The position numbers and the translations under genes are program-made. Positions 8,147 to 16,699 of a stretch of DNA of 64,000 nucleotides are shown one piece after another (the first letter of the stretch is position 1; each line of letters opens with the position of its first letter). Origin of the DNA: Lacticaseibacillus paracasei subsp. paracasei. GTDB taxonomy: Bacteria > Bacillota > Bacilli > Lactobacillales > Lactobacillaceae. The notes below the pieces were generated by a model, which was given only the letters and a program-made list of their open reading frames with translations, was not told the origin of the DNA and ran no database searches. The stretch spans positions 2,108,001 to 2,172,000 of the forward strand of contig NZ_AP012541.1 of assembly GCF_000829035.1 (NCBI RefSeq). The letters run 5' to 3'.

Positions 8147-9247
8147 CTAACTTTTAACATGCTTTAACATGAACGTCCGCCATGGTTTCAGCAACGGCAA
8201 TAAGTCGAGATCTGAGTCGGTTAATTGACCAATTTTATTGCGTCGGCCATCATTTGCCAGTTCACGCAGGACAATTTGCAGTTCTCCGGCATAGCGGGCA
8301 TACGTCTCATTCACCACGACAACATCGCCACGGTGTAACGTGCCAGTTGCATCATGCGCCGGAATCGCCTGTCCTGCATAGCGAACGCGCGGTTGGGTGT
8401 CGCGAACCAGATAATCTGAGGCGTCACCACGATATAAATGCGCCTCACTGAATGCAATCTTGGTTTCCAATTCAGAAATGGCCGCCGTTGGATGCACGCG
8501 CAATGCCGGATACGGACAGAAGAAGGCCAGTGCCGCGGCGTGCAAATCAGCCTCGCTCGCCATCGCATTGCCGATTAACACATCGTCAATCACCTCGGTC
8601 AGTCGCAAATGGTGCACCTGACTGGCAATGGCCCGATCGCGATCACTTTCCAGTGTCGGCAAGCCTTCGCTGATCGGCCACGGCCCATGATCAGCACTTG
8701 GCGCAGTCACAAATGCCGCAGTGCGAATGCCATAATGTCGAAACTTCTGCGAGTAGGCCACAAACCGCTCATCACCCAAACCAGTATATTGCTGCGGGTA
8801 AAAATTGTGGCAGCCTAACAAGTTATCTAGACGTGGTCCAAACGGCATGATGGCATCAACATAATTCGTGCCAGCACTCATATTGATCTCAATTTTCAAG
8901 CCATACTGGTTATGCGTCATCAACGCCTCTTCTTGCCCAGTAAATCCCTCGTCAAGCCGCAAGCCCCAGACGCCCAGTTCGTGAAAGAAACTCAGATCAT
9001 GATAATCAATTTCTAACTCGGAAAATAACGGTGGCGCAATATCGACAATCGTTTTAAATCCAAGTTGAGTTGCTTTGGCGACAACAGCCTTAAAAATGGC
9101 CAACTGATCGCGGCCTTTTTCGCCGGACAACTGCAATAGCGATGTAAACAGCCGCCGATACCCAAGCTGATGAGCCATTTCTAGATAAGCAGTCGCCTTC
9201 GCTACCGTGGTTTGTTCTGGGTAGAGACTGATCCCAATCTGTCCCAT
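8147..9247 (-). CDS. MupG-like 6-phospho-glycosidase (DUF871, TIM barrel)
   Basis: 366 residues, usual length for the family. The N-terminal TIM barrel (about 1-235) starts GQIGISLYPEQ and contains DIAPPLF and LRLDEGF. The C-terminal cyclophilin-like domain (about 245-360) ends with the QLTDSDLDLLPLLKP segment. The founding member, S. aureus MupG, cleaves phosphorylated MurNAc-GlcNAc taken up by a PTS. Here the neighbours are a Lac-family PTS and DUF3284, and no MurQ etherase is present. The substrate may therefore be a different 6-phospho-disaccharide. ATG with AAGGAGG upstream; 56 bases separate it from the IIA gene. Confidence 0.85.
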   Translation of the reverse strand: MGQIGISLYPEQTTVAKATAYLEMAHQLGYRRLFTSLLQLSGEKGRDQLAIFKAVVAKATQLGFKTIVDIAPPLFSELEIDYHDLSFFHELGVWGLRLDEGFTGQEEALMTHNQYGLKIEINMSAGTNYVDAIMPFGPRLDNLLGCHNFYPQQYTGLGDERFVAYSQKFRHYGIRTAAFVTAPSADHGPWPISEGLPTLESDRDRAIASQVHHLRLTEVIDDVLIGNAMASEADLHAAALAFFCPYPALRVHPTAAISELETKIAFSEAHLYRGDASDYLVRDTQPRVRYAGQAIPAHDATGTLHRGDVVVVNETYARYAGELQIVLRELANDGRRNKIGQLTDSDLDLLPLLKPWRTFMLKHVKS

Positions 9248-9356
9248 TTTTTCGCCTCCTTCTGGCGAGTCATTGTTTTTTGTTTCACTGTCTTGTATTG
9301 CTTGCTTCGTGCTCCGTGCCGATACACATGGGGTGTCACCTCTAAAGGCAACTTTT

Positions 9357-9767
9357 TTAAGATTGACACATCTTCAAGGCCATTTTCTTGAATCGGCGTT
9401 TCCGAAACCAGCCCATCAGTAGGCCGCTCACCCGATTGTTGGCCGTGCCGCGCGCCGTTTTTGCGACTAAGGATTCTTCATATTCCAACCGACTTTTTCC
9501 CGATGCAAGTGGCACTATGCGATAGCTAACGCGAAAGTCGTCTTGCGGCGTTGCCAATGTATAAGCATAGACTTTGTTCGGCTCCATGTCGGTAATCTGC
9601 AGCCGCGCCTGCCGACCATTCGGCCATTTTTTAGCATAGCTAAACCCGCGCAAACTTCCCGGTAAAGGTTCCCGGCCGGTATGCGTGCGAATGTCTGCCA
9701 ATGCCGAGAGCTGTAACTGTTTGAAAAAGACCGCCGGCTCAACCGGCAGATTCATGGTGATCTTCAT
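9357..9767 (-). CDS. DUF3284 family protein
   Basis: 136 residues. The pattern MKITMNLPVEPAVFFKQL plus a central SYAKKWPNGRQARLQI and a basic tail fits DUF3284, a small START-like family found in lactose/cellobiose PTS operons of lactobacilli. No catalytic motif can be named; the fold suggests ligand binding. ATG with AGGAGGGG upstream. It overlaps the preceding small membrane gene by 29 bases in another frame, which implies coupled translation. Confidence 0.75.
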   Translation of the reverse strand: MKITMNLPVEPAVFFKQLQLSALADIRTHTGREPLPGSLRGFSYAKKWPNGRQARLQITDMEPNKVYAYTLATPQDDFRVSYRIVPLASGKSRLEYEESLVAKTARGTANNRVSGLLMGWFRKRRFKKMALKMCQS

Positions 9768-9945
9768 CGCGCCCCTCCTGCTTTTGTGCCTTGATCAACT
9801 GAACATAGCGACGGACGAACACAATCGTTAAACCAATGCCGATGCCGCAGCCAACGATCTGCCATGGTGCTGGCAATAACGGACTGAACATCACGATGGC
9901 CATACTGAGATTGAGCAAGATCAAGTTTGCTGTCACATTTTTCAA
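9739..9945 (-). CDS. Small membrane protein of the PTS operon
   Basis: 68 residues with two membrane segments: LILLNLSMAIVMFSPLL and WQIVGCGIGIGLTIVFV. A charged tail QLIKAQKQEGRDEDHH follows. The start is a TTG that overlaps the IIC stop as TTGA, with GGAAGGTGA about 8 bases before it. The tight packing (4-base overlap in front, 29-base overlap behind) argues that it is real. Function unknown; it may assist the IIC protein in the membrane. Confidence 0.65.
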   Translation of the reverse strand: MKNVTANLILLNLSMAIVMFSPLLPAPWQIVGCGIGIGLTIVFVRRYVQLIKAQKQEGRDEDHHESAG

Positions 9946-11366
9946 ACAGCATCACCTTCCAGCTTGCCTGTCTCCTTCACGCGTTTTTCTTTTTTCATCA
10001 CCGGTTCGTCAACGGTCAACTCAGGGTCCAGTTTGTTGGCCGCTTTGACGAATGGCACATAGATCAAGAACCCGATGACCATATTGACTGCCTGTAGAAT
10101 CGGTGCGCGCCAGTCCATGGTTGCAATCAGCGAGTTGACAAACGGTGGCATTGACCAGACGATTTGATTCTTAACTGGCGATACCCAGCCGAGGATGTGG
10201 GCGCCATAAGCGATTGAGACCATGACCACTGGCGCCAAAATGAATGGGATGAAGTAAATCGGATCCAGCACGATCGGCAACCCGAACATCACAGGTTCAT
10301 TCACATTGAAGCAGCCTGGGGCAATTGATAATTTTGCCACGGTACGTTGATCGTCTCGTTTTGAAAACAGGAGGATGGCAATCAGCAGCAGCAAGGTACT
10401 GCCGGCGCCGCCAATCCATGCATACAGATCAAATGCGTTTCGCGTCCAGACAAACGGTAACGCTTCACCTTTCATGAACGCATTCATGTTAGCAATTTGC
10501 GCGGTCAACCAAATGGAATCCAACACCGGTCCGAGCACATTGGTCCCGTGCAGACCGAAGAACCAGAAGATTTGCACCAACAGTGTCATCAGTAAGACTG
10601 CCCAGAAACCTTGCGACATATTCAGCAATGGTTCCTGAATTAAGGTAGCAATAAATTCGATCACCGTTGTTTTGTTTAAGCTAATCAGATAGTTGATCAC
10701 ACCGGCTAAATACAACGCAGCCGTTGCTGGAATGATCCCGGTAAACGCCTTCGCAATAGCAGGCGGCACCGCCTCTGGCATCTTAATCGTGACATTCTTT
10801 TTCATGAGCCAGATGTATAAGGTCATGGCGATGCCGCCCATGATCATGACAGTGAAGAAGCCATAGGAACCAAAGAACTTGCCAAAGTTGAAGTAGCCCC
10901 ACATGCTGATGTTCTTGCCATCAACGACCCCACCAGCATCGGTAATCAACTTTGTAGCGCCTTTACCAAGTGCACTGCTTAAAGCGACTGTGAAATTCTG
11001 CGGTAAACTCATGATGAATGCGCCTAGTACCACAATCCCGCCAGTCACCGGCTCAACTTGGTACTGGACTGCTAATTGATAGCCGAACGTGAAGGCAAAC
11101 AGCAAGCCTAGAATCGCCAGTGTGCCGGTCCAAACCATCGCATTAATGCCGATCAGCCATTGCATTGAATCAACAATGCCCATCCACTTGAACTGGGTCG
11201 GAATATCGCGAATTAAAACGTTCAAGACTGTCGAAACTGCGCCGGCCATCATCGCTGGCATGATCGCAATAAACGCGTCACGCAAAGCAACTAACCACCG
11301 AATTGATCCAATCTTAGCCGCGATCGGCACCACATGCCGATTCAGCCATCCAATAAATGCATTCAT
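9942..11366 (-). CDS. PTS lactose/cellobiose-family IIC permease
   Basis: 474 residues with about ten hydrophobic segments. It carries the Lac-family signatures FFGLHGTNVLGPVLDSIW and LSIAPGCFNVNEPVMFGLPIVLDP. It is the sugar-translocating membrane component. First gene of the operon IIC, small membrane protein, DUF3284, MupG-like hydrolase, IIA. A charged C-terminal tail of about 30 residues is present. ATG with GAGGGGAG upstream. A substrate assignment is not possible; cellobiose-like or phosphorylated cell-wall disaccharides are the main options. Confidence 0.92.
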   Translation of the reverse strand: MNAFIGWLNRHVVPIAAKIGSIRWLVALRDAFIAIMPAMMAGAVSTVLNVLIRDIPTQFKWMGIVDSMQWLIGINAMVWTGTLAILGLLFAFTFGYQLAVQYQVEPVTGGIVVLGAFIMSLPQNFTVALSSALGKGATKLITDAGGVVDGKNISMWGYFNFGKFFGSYGFFTVMIMGGIAMTLYIWLMKKNVTIKMPEAVPPAIAKAFTGIIPATAALYLAGVINYLISLNKTTVIEFIATLIQEPLLNMSQGFWAVLLMTLLVQIFWFFGLHGTNVLGPVLDSIWLTAQIANMNAFMKGEALPFVWTRNAFDLYAWIGGAGSTLLLLIAILLFSKRDDQRTVAKLSIAPGCFNVNEPVMFGLPIVLDPIYFIPFILAPVVMVSIAYGAHILGWVSPVKNQIVWSMPPFVNSLIATMDWRAPILQAVNMVIGFLIYVPFVKAANKLDPELTVDEPVMKKEKRVKETGKLEGDAV

Positions 11367-11428
11367 AAAGATGCACTCCCCTCAAATATTTTTTGATAAT
11401 GTCGCAGTCATTCTTTATTACAATTAAA

Positions 11429-11458
11429 ATTTTACGGAAGTGCTGGTTCGCGGGTCAA
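11429..11458 (-). promoter_or_regulatory. Promoter of the IIC-MupG-IIA operon
   Basis: TTGACC (11453-11458) and TAAAAT (11429-11434) on the minus strand, spacer 18, about 60 bases upstream of the IIC start. Confidence 0.5.
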
Positions 11459-11545
11459 AGATAATAGTAGTTATTATTTATAATTTTTATAAGCAAAACA
11501 GGAGGTCGGTTTTTTCTTGCAGCGGCTGGTGGAACACCGGTAGTA

Positions 11546-11717
11546 CGAGCTGGCTCCGCGGCGGCTGGGCTGGAACGCACTGGGCACGACTTTGAGCCAA
11601 CGCCCAAACCCGGCGCGCTGTCTCAAAGCTCGGCCTTTTCCTAAAGCGGGAAAACCACCCGCTTAAGGAAAATTTCAGTGCTGAGCCCGCCGCCGCTCCG
11701 CCAGCTCTTTCTTTCTG
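11546..11717 (+). repeat. Repeat family B, copy B2
   Basis: Runs from CGAGCTGGCTCCGCGG to CCGCTCCGCCAGCTCTTTC, so its ends are inverted repeats (AGCTGGC-CCGC against GC-GCCAGCT). The middle has the arm pair TTTGAGCCAACG/TGTCTCAAAGC and a hairpin CCTAAAGCGGG/CCCGCTTAAGG. It is opposite in orientation to B3, 125 bases away. Confidence 0.8.
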
Positions 11718-11840
11718 CCGTGAGAAGTATTTTTTTCGTGTCCATATATTAATAAGAAGCCGCTCTTGAATTCGACTTTCGATGTGGAAAAAGTAGTCCT
11801 TGTACCTGGAAAATTATAAGCAATCGGGTTCAAGTTCTGG

Positions 11841-12023
11841 GACAGAATGCAGAGAGCCGGCGGAGCGGCGATGGGCTCAGTGGTGACGTTGGTCTTAGCG
11901 GAGTGGTTTTCTCCGCTTAGACCAAGGCCGAGCTTCAAGACCGCGGGCTTTGCGGGCTTGAAGTCGTGCCCACCACTCTAGCTTCGCGGTCGCCACCCCG
12001 AATCGCCGCGGAGCCAGCTCGGA
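11841..12023 (-). repeat. Repeat family B, copy B3
   Basis: Close copy of B1: it begins CAGAATGCAGAGAGCCGGCG and has the paired arms around CTTCAAGACCGCGGGC and GACCAAGGCCGAGC. It lies head to head with B2, so the gap 11367-12181 is largely made of two B elements plus two promoters. Confidence 0.8.
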
Positions 12024-12099
12024 CTAAGGGTGTTCAAACAGCCGCCGTAAGAAAAGAAAACCTACCTCAATATCGCAAGCAGTTCGACAACCATTCGCT

Positions 12100-12105
12100 T
12101 ATAAT
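12100..12105 (+). promoter_or_regulatory. Possible -10 of the alpha-galactosidase gene
   Basis: A perfect TATAAT lies 77 bases upstream of the start at 12182. No convincing -35 at 16-18 bases. Confidence 0.3.
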
Positions 12106-12181
12106 AGATTGAAACCAGTCACCATAACGCGCTCGCAGTCTCAGAAACCCGCTCGCGCTTTCCATCATGGGGGTAAACTTT

Positions 12182-14404
12182 ATGGCAAATATTGAATATG
12201 ATCCGGAACGTCAATTGTTTCATTTGCACAACGACACCTTTAGCTATGTCATTCAGGTTATTCGCGGTTATCTTGTTAAACGATACTGCGGACCGGCGCT
12301 GGATCATTTTTCCGGTACCGCCAAACTTGAAGACTTCAGTCATGCTTTTAACATTCAAAATGATGCCGCACCTTACTCACTGACGACCTTGCCGCTGGAA
12401 TATAGCACATTGATGGGTGGCGATTACCGTACGCCAGCTTACGCCGTGCGTAACGGTCACGGTCAGCTGATTGGTAATCTCAAGTTTGACCACTATCAAA
12501 TCCTTGCTGGCAATGAAAGCTTTAACGGTACCTTGCCGACAGCGCGGACACCGCACGGGCAAACGCTGATCATAACGATGCACGATGAAACCCAGACGCT
12601 TGCTGTCAGGCTCAAATACACGATTGTCGGCGATTTGCCTGTCTTGCTCAAACAAGTTGAGTATCGTAATCTGACAGACACGACACTGACGATTACTCAT
12701 GCCGCCAGCCTTCAACTGGATTTTGACGACCACGCTTATGACCTCATTACGCTGACCGGTGCTCATCTCAATGAGGCCAAAGTGACCCGCCAGCCGCTGA
12801 CCCCCGGCAAAAAGTCAATCGGCAGTAATTATGGCGCCAGTGGGCCGCAAGGTGTCCCGGCGACGATTCTTGCAGCGCCAGCGACCAATGAATTTGCTGG
12901 GGAAGCTTTAGGCGTCACGATTTTGTGGAGCGGCAATTTTAACTATACGGCGCAAGTCGATCAGTTTGACAACAGCCGGCTCGTGATGGGACTGAATCCG
13001 GAGCTCTTTGCTTGGCAACTCAAGCCCGGCAAGCCATTTGTCACGCCGGAAGCAGCCGTCGCTTACACCAACGATGGCTTAAATGATCTCAGTCGAATTT
13101 TCCATCGCTTTTTCGCCGATCATGTCATGCCATTGCCGCGCAAAAACTTAATTGAATACAACACGTGGGAAACCACTTATTTTGACGTTAGCGAAGCCAA
13201 AATTCTTGCCGAGATTCCCAAAGCGGAAGAGTTAGGAGTTGAGTTACTGGTCATTGATGATGGCTGGTTCAAAAATCGGCCTAACGATGCTGGCCAACTT
13301 GGCGACTGGGTACCCGATCCCGTTAAATTTCCACATGGTTTGCGCCCGGTGGCTGACGCAATTCACGCTCGCGGCCTTGCTTTTGGACTTTGGGTCGAAC
13401 CCGAAATGATCAGCGAAAATAGTGAGCTCTATGCCACCCACCCTGACTGGGCCATGCAATATGTCGGCCAAAAGCCTTTGCGTTCTCGCAATCAGCTTAT
13501 TCTCGATCTCAGTCAGCGGATTGTGCAGGATCACTTGATCACAGTTCTAACTAACCTCGTGCGCGATAATCACATTGACTACCTCAAGTGGGACTATAAC
13601 CGCCACTTCAGTCAACCTGGCAGTCCGGTGCTACCACCTGATCAACAAGGTGAAGTCGGCTATCGCTATACCCGCGGCTTATACCGGGTTTTGAAAACGT
13701 TACGCGACACTTTTCCAAAGCTACTCATCGAAAATTGTTCGTCCGGCGGTGGTCGTTTAGATGGCGGGATGATCTCCTACACCGACCAAACATGGACCAG
13801 CGATTTTACTGACCCGGTTTACCGCATGAAAATTATGAACGGCTTCTCGCTGTTTTTCCCGCTCAAAATTTTTGTCTCGCATTTCACCGCCTCCCCGAAT
13901 CTACAAGATGCGCGGTTAACGCCCTTGCATACCCGCGCACTGTTAAGTCTGGTTGGCATCACTGGCATCGAATGCCCGCCGAGTCAGCTCAGTCCCGCTG
14001 AAGCCGCGGCGGTCAAGGCCAGTTTTGCCTTTTACAAAGCGAATCGCAAAGAATTGCAGAATGGTTTGCTTTTTCGGTTACGACCTAGCCATGTTAATCA
14101 AGACGAGGTTTGTTGGCTGATCACCAACGCCTCCAAAACCAAGGCACTGGTCTTGACTTCAGTCGGTGTCACTTCGCCGATTCCCCATTATCAACATGTA
14201 CTGCTGCATTACTTGGACCCAAGATTGTCTTATCAAATCGACAACACAAAAAATGCCACCGGGTTAGAACTGAACCACGCCGGTGTTACCTTGCCACTTG
14301 CCCATGGTGATTTTTCGGCAACGCTCATGGAGTTAACGGCAGTAACCAACCTTCCGCAACCCACCGCAGCACCAACGCTTGATCAAATAACCACGCAAAG
14401 TTAG
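12182..14404 (+). CDS. Alpha-galactosidase, glycoside hydrolase family 36
   Basis: 740 residues, the normal size for bacterial GH36. It hydrolyses terminal alpha-galactosides such as melibiose and raffinose in the cytosol. The N-terminal beta-sandwich (to about 320) is followed by a TIM barrel. The nucleophile is Asp471 in LKWDYNR and the acid/base is Asp541 in TSDFTDPV, 70 residues apart. Between them is ENCSSGGGRLDGG, the substrate-binding signature. Start chosen at 12182 (MANIEYD) because GGGGG lies just before it; an ATG five codons earlier has no ribosome site. No transporter gene is adjacent, so substrate uptake must come from elsewhere. Confidence 0.95.
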   Translation: MANIEYDPERQLFHLHNDTFSYVIQVIRGYLVKRYCGPALDHFSGTAKLEDFSHAFNIQNDAAPYSLTTLPLEYSTLMGGDYRTPAYAVRNGHGQLIGNLKFDHYQILAGNESFNGTLPTARTPHGQTLIITMHDETQTLAVRLKYTIVGDLPVLLKQVEYRNLTDTTLTITHAASLQLDFDDHAYDLITLTGAHLNEAKVTRQPLTPGKKSIGSNYGASGPQGVPATILAAPATNEFAGEALGVTILWSGNFNYTAQVDQFDNSRLVMGLNPELFAWQLKPGKPFVTPEAAVAYTNDGLNDLSRIFHRFFADHVMPLPRKNLIEYNTWETTYFDVSEAKILAEIPKAEELGVELLVIDDGWFKNRPNDAGQLGDWVPDPVKFPHGLRPVADAIHARGLAFGLWVEPEMISENSELYATHPDWAMQYVGQKPLRSRNQLILDLSQRIVQDHLITVLTNLVRDNHIDYLKWDYNRHFSQPGSPVLPPDQQGEVGYRYTRGLYRVLKTLRDTFPKLLIENCSSGGGRLDGGMISYTDQTWTSDFTDPVYRMKIMNGFSLFFPLKIFVSHFTASPNLQDARLTPLHTRALLSLVGITGIECPPSQLSPAEAAAVKASFAFYKANRKELQNGLLFRLRPSHVNQDEVCWLITNASKTKALVLTSVGVTSPIPHYQHVLLHYLDPRLSYQIDNTKNATGLELNHAGVTLPLAHGDFSATLMELTAVTNLPQPTAAPTLDQITTQS

Positions 14405-14466
14405 ACCATCTTGTTGTTCAAGCATGACCGTTTAATCTCAGCCATTAGAAAGTGAGTTTCGCTCGC

Positions 14467-15210
14467 ATGAAATTTATCATCGCTCCCGCAAAGAAAATGA
14501 TCCGCACTCAAGACGATTTCCCGGTCCAAAGCCAGCCCAAATTCCGTGCCCAAGCTGGCAAACTGTTACTGCTGATGCAACAATTGACCTTTTCTGAAGC
14601 GCAGGCGCTGTGGCATACCAGTGACAAACTCACGCAAACCGCCTACAATCAACTGCAGCAAAGTGACCTGACTCGCCAACAGTCGCCGGCCATCTTCAGC
14701 TATTCTGGCATTCAATACCAATACATGGCCCCGGACTTGCTAGACGACGCCGGTCTGGTGTATATCCAGCAACATCTTCGGATTTTGTCAGGACTGTATG
14801 GCATTTTGCGCCCATTCGATGGCGTTGTGCCTTATCGCTTAGAAATGCAAAATCACTTACCTCTGCCTCATCATCGCAATCTATATGACTTTTGGGGCAA
14901 CCGCCTTTATCAGGCTTTAGCCAGAATGCCCGGCCCCATCATCAACCTCGCCTCTGACGAATATGCCAAAGCCATTCGCCCCTACTTGCAAGCAAAAGAT
15001 CAATTCATAGATGTTCGTTTCGCCCATCGCGTTAACGGTCAACTAAAAACCCGTGCCACTTATGCCAAAATGGCCCGTGGTGAAATGATTCGTTTTGCCG
15101 CCAGCCATCGGTTAACCAAGGCGGCTGATTTGAAAAATTTTGATTTCCCGACTTATCGTTTCAATGCTCACCTTTCAACAGCAACACAACTGGTGTTCAT
15201 CGCGAAGTGA
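14467..15210 (+). CDS. yaaA: YaaA family peroxide-stress protein
   Basis: 247 residues. Start MKFIIAPAKKM is the family N-terminus; a GTG five codons earlier would add residues not found in the family. Signatures FSYSGIQYQYM, LSGLYGILRPFDGVVPYRLEM and NLASDEYAKAI are typical of YaaA/DUF328. E. coli YaaA lowers free iron and limits DNA damage during peroxide stress, and family members bind DNA. It follows the alpha-galactosidase by 62 bases and may be read through from it. Confidence 0.9.
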   Translation: MKFIIAPAKKMIRTQDDFPVQSQPKFRAQAGKLLLLMQQLTFSEAQALWHTSDKLTQTAYNQLQQSDLTRQQSPAIFSYSGIQYQYMAPDLLDDAGLVYIQQHLRILSGLYGILRPFDGVVPYRLEMQNHLPLPHHRNLYDFWGNRLYQALARMPGPIINLASDEYAKAIRPYLQAKDQFIDVRFAHRVNGQLKTRATYAKMARGEMIRFAASHRLTKAADLKNFDFPTYRFNAHLSTATQLVFIAK

Positions 15211-15297
15211 GTCTTTATAAAAAGCTGGCCCAAATTGCCTTTGATGAGTATCACCATGACCGACCCAGTCTCCTTTGGCCGGTAATGATGTGAAGAA

Positions 15298-15450
15298 TCA
15301 GCCATCATTGACAGTTTGAGTCAGTTTTTTTGCGTACGCGGCCTCGCGCTCAAGCCCCACCATTAAACTCATCGCATGTGTCAAAAAACGCTTCTGTGCA
15401 GGTAAAAACTCATCAGCGAGCTCAAAACTTGCAGTTTCGCAAAATCCAAG
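15298..15450 (-). pseudogene. Possible decayed coding fragment
   Basis: The minus strand is open for 50 codons between two stops. It gives an amphipathic helical sequence including ELADEFLPAQKRFLTHAM and LEREAAYAKKLTQ. There is no start codon near the beginning and no ribosome site. It looks like the tail of a lost helical protein. The call rests only on protein-like composition. Nothing else is seen in the gap 15211-15486. Confidence 0.25.
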
Positions 15451-15486
15451 TTAATATATAAACGAATATTAGAAAGGTTTGTTTAT

Positions 15487-16233
15487 ATGGAAACTTCAAA
15501 CAATTTTGTTTGCGAAAATTCAGAGCTAACGCACGGTTATCGGCTCAAAGATCATCATTACCAATGCCGCTACTGTCCGGTCACATTTGCTGCGGATGAA
15601 GTCTATCCGCAAGATGGCCATTTTTTCACAGCTGAAGCCATGATCCGTCAGCATGTCGCCCAAGTCCATCATGGCGCGCTTGCAGCGTTAGTGGCACAAC
15701 CCGCTGGTCAACTTGGGGTGTCATCCAGTCAACAGACAGTTTTACAATTGTTCGCCCAAGGACTCAGTGATACTGTCATCGCGCAACGTCTCAAAGTCTC
15801 GCCTTCCACCATCCGCAACTACCGCTTTAAGTTCCGTGAAAAGGCGCAACAGGCACAACAATTTCTCGCCGCCATGACGCTGCTAGCGATGCCAGACGCG
15901 ATGATCATCCCTCACGACGGTGCAAAAATGATCGATGATCGATATGCGATCACGCCTGAGGAACGAACCAAGACACTCAAAAGTTTCATGGACGCTGATG
16001 GTCGCGTGACGAATTGGCCATCAAAAGAGAAACGCAAGCTCATTATTTTGTCGGAAATTTTCAAAGGCTTCGATCCTCAAAAGAACTACTCGGAAACCGC
16101 GGTCAATGAAATCCTTAAGCAGCACGTTGAGGATTATGTCACTGTCCGGCGTAATTTGATTGAATACGGCTTTCTCGATCGAACCGCAGATGGCCGCACG
16201 TATTGGGTCAAGGCTAGTGGTCCGCAAATTTAA
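15487..16233 (+). CDS. LuxR-type HTH regulator with DUF2087 domain
   Basis: 248 residues. Residues 25-65 carry CRYC and two His residues (HVAQVHH), a possible zinc site. Residues 82-118 are a LuxR-type helix-turn-helix (LFAQGLSDTVIAQRLKVSPSTIRNYRFKFREK). Residues 165-245 match DUF2087 (KEKRKLIILSEIFKGFDPQKNYSETAVNEILKQ), with RNLIEYGFLDRT at its end. Cytosolic transcription regulator; target unknown. ATG with GAAAGG upstream, and a strong terminator follows. Confidence 0.85.
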   Translation: METSNNFVCENSELTHGYRLKDHHYQCRYCPVTFAADEVYPQDGHFFTAEAMIRQHVAQVHHGALAALVAQPAGQLGVSSSQQTVLQLFAQGLSDTVIAQRLKVSPSTIRNYRFKFREKAQQAQQFLAAMTLLAMPDAMIIPHDGAKMIDDRYAITPEERTKTLKSFMDADGRVTNWPSKEKRKLIILSEIFKGFDPQKNYSETAVNEILKQHVEDYVTVRRNLIEYGFLDRTADGRTYWVKASGPQI

Positions 16234-16322
16234 AATGGCACGACAAATCCTAAGTTTCCCCTCAAGTTCCAACCCTTCGACTAATCGTAAGAACCAGATT
16301 GACCATCATTCACAACCTGCAA

Positions 16323-16374
16323 ACAGGCGAGTAACTTTTTCGAAATACGAAAAGATTACTCGCCTGTTTTTTTC
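16323..16374 (+). terminator. Terminator after the DUF2087 regulator
   Basis: A long stem CAGGCGAGTAA...TTACTCGCCTG with inner arms CTTTTTCG/CGAAAAG and a run of eight T residues after it. Confidence 0.9.
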
Positions 16375-16408
16375 TTACTGATGATTTATTGAGATTTTAA
16401 AGATCTTA

Positions 16409-16600
16409 GTGCCAAGGCGGAGCAATCGCAGGCCAGATGGGGATCAGCCGTGCAAACAACACAGCGACTGGGATTTGTCGCTGATGTTGTTAGGCGACTT
16501 CGAGGCCGCGGGGTTTGCGGGCTCGAAGCGCCGTCTCCGCTCTAGCTCCGCGTCGCAAGCCCCAGCTGGCCGGAGATTGCGGAGTTTGGCACGGCAGAAG
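16409..16600. repeat. Repeat family A, copy A3
   Basis: Full-length copy in inverted orientation relative to A1. It starts AGTGCCAAGGCGGAGCAATC and ends GATTGCGGAGTTTGGCACGG, with the inner arms GACTTCGAGGCC/GGGCTCGAAGCGCC. It lies between two convergent genes. Confidence 0.85.
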
Positions 16601-16699
16601 ATTCTTTGCCCAATTGTCATTCCGAATCATTCGAAATTTGACAAATCAGGGACTTTATCTGAAATTCAGGACTCAGTTTTAGATTGTCTTTTTTATCTA

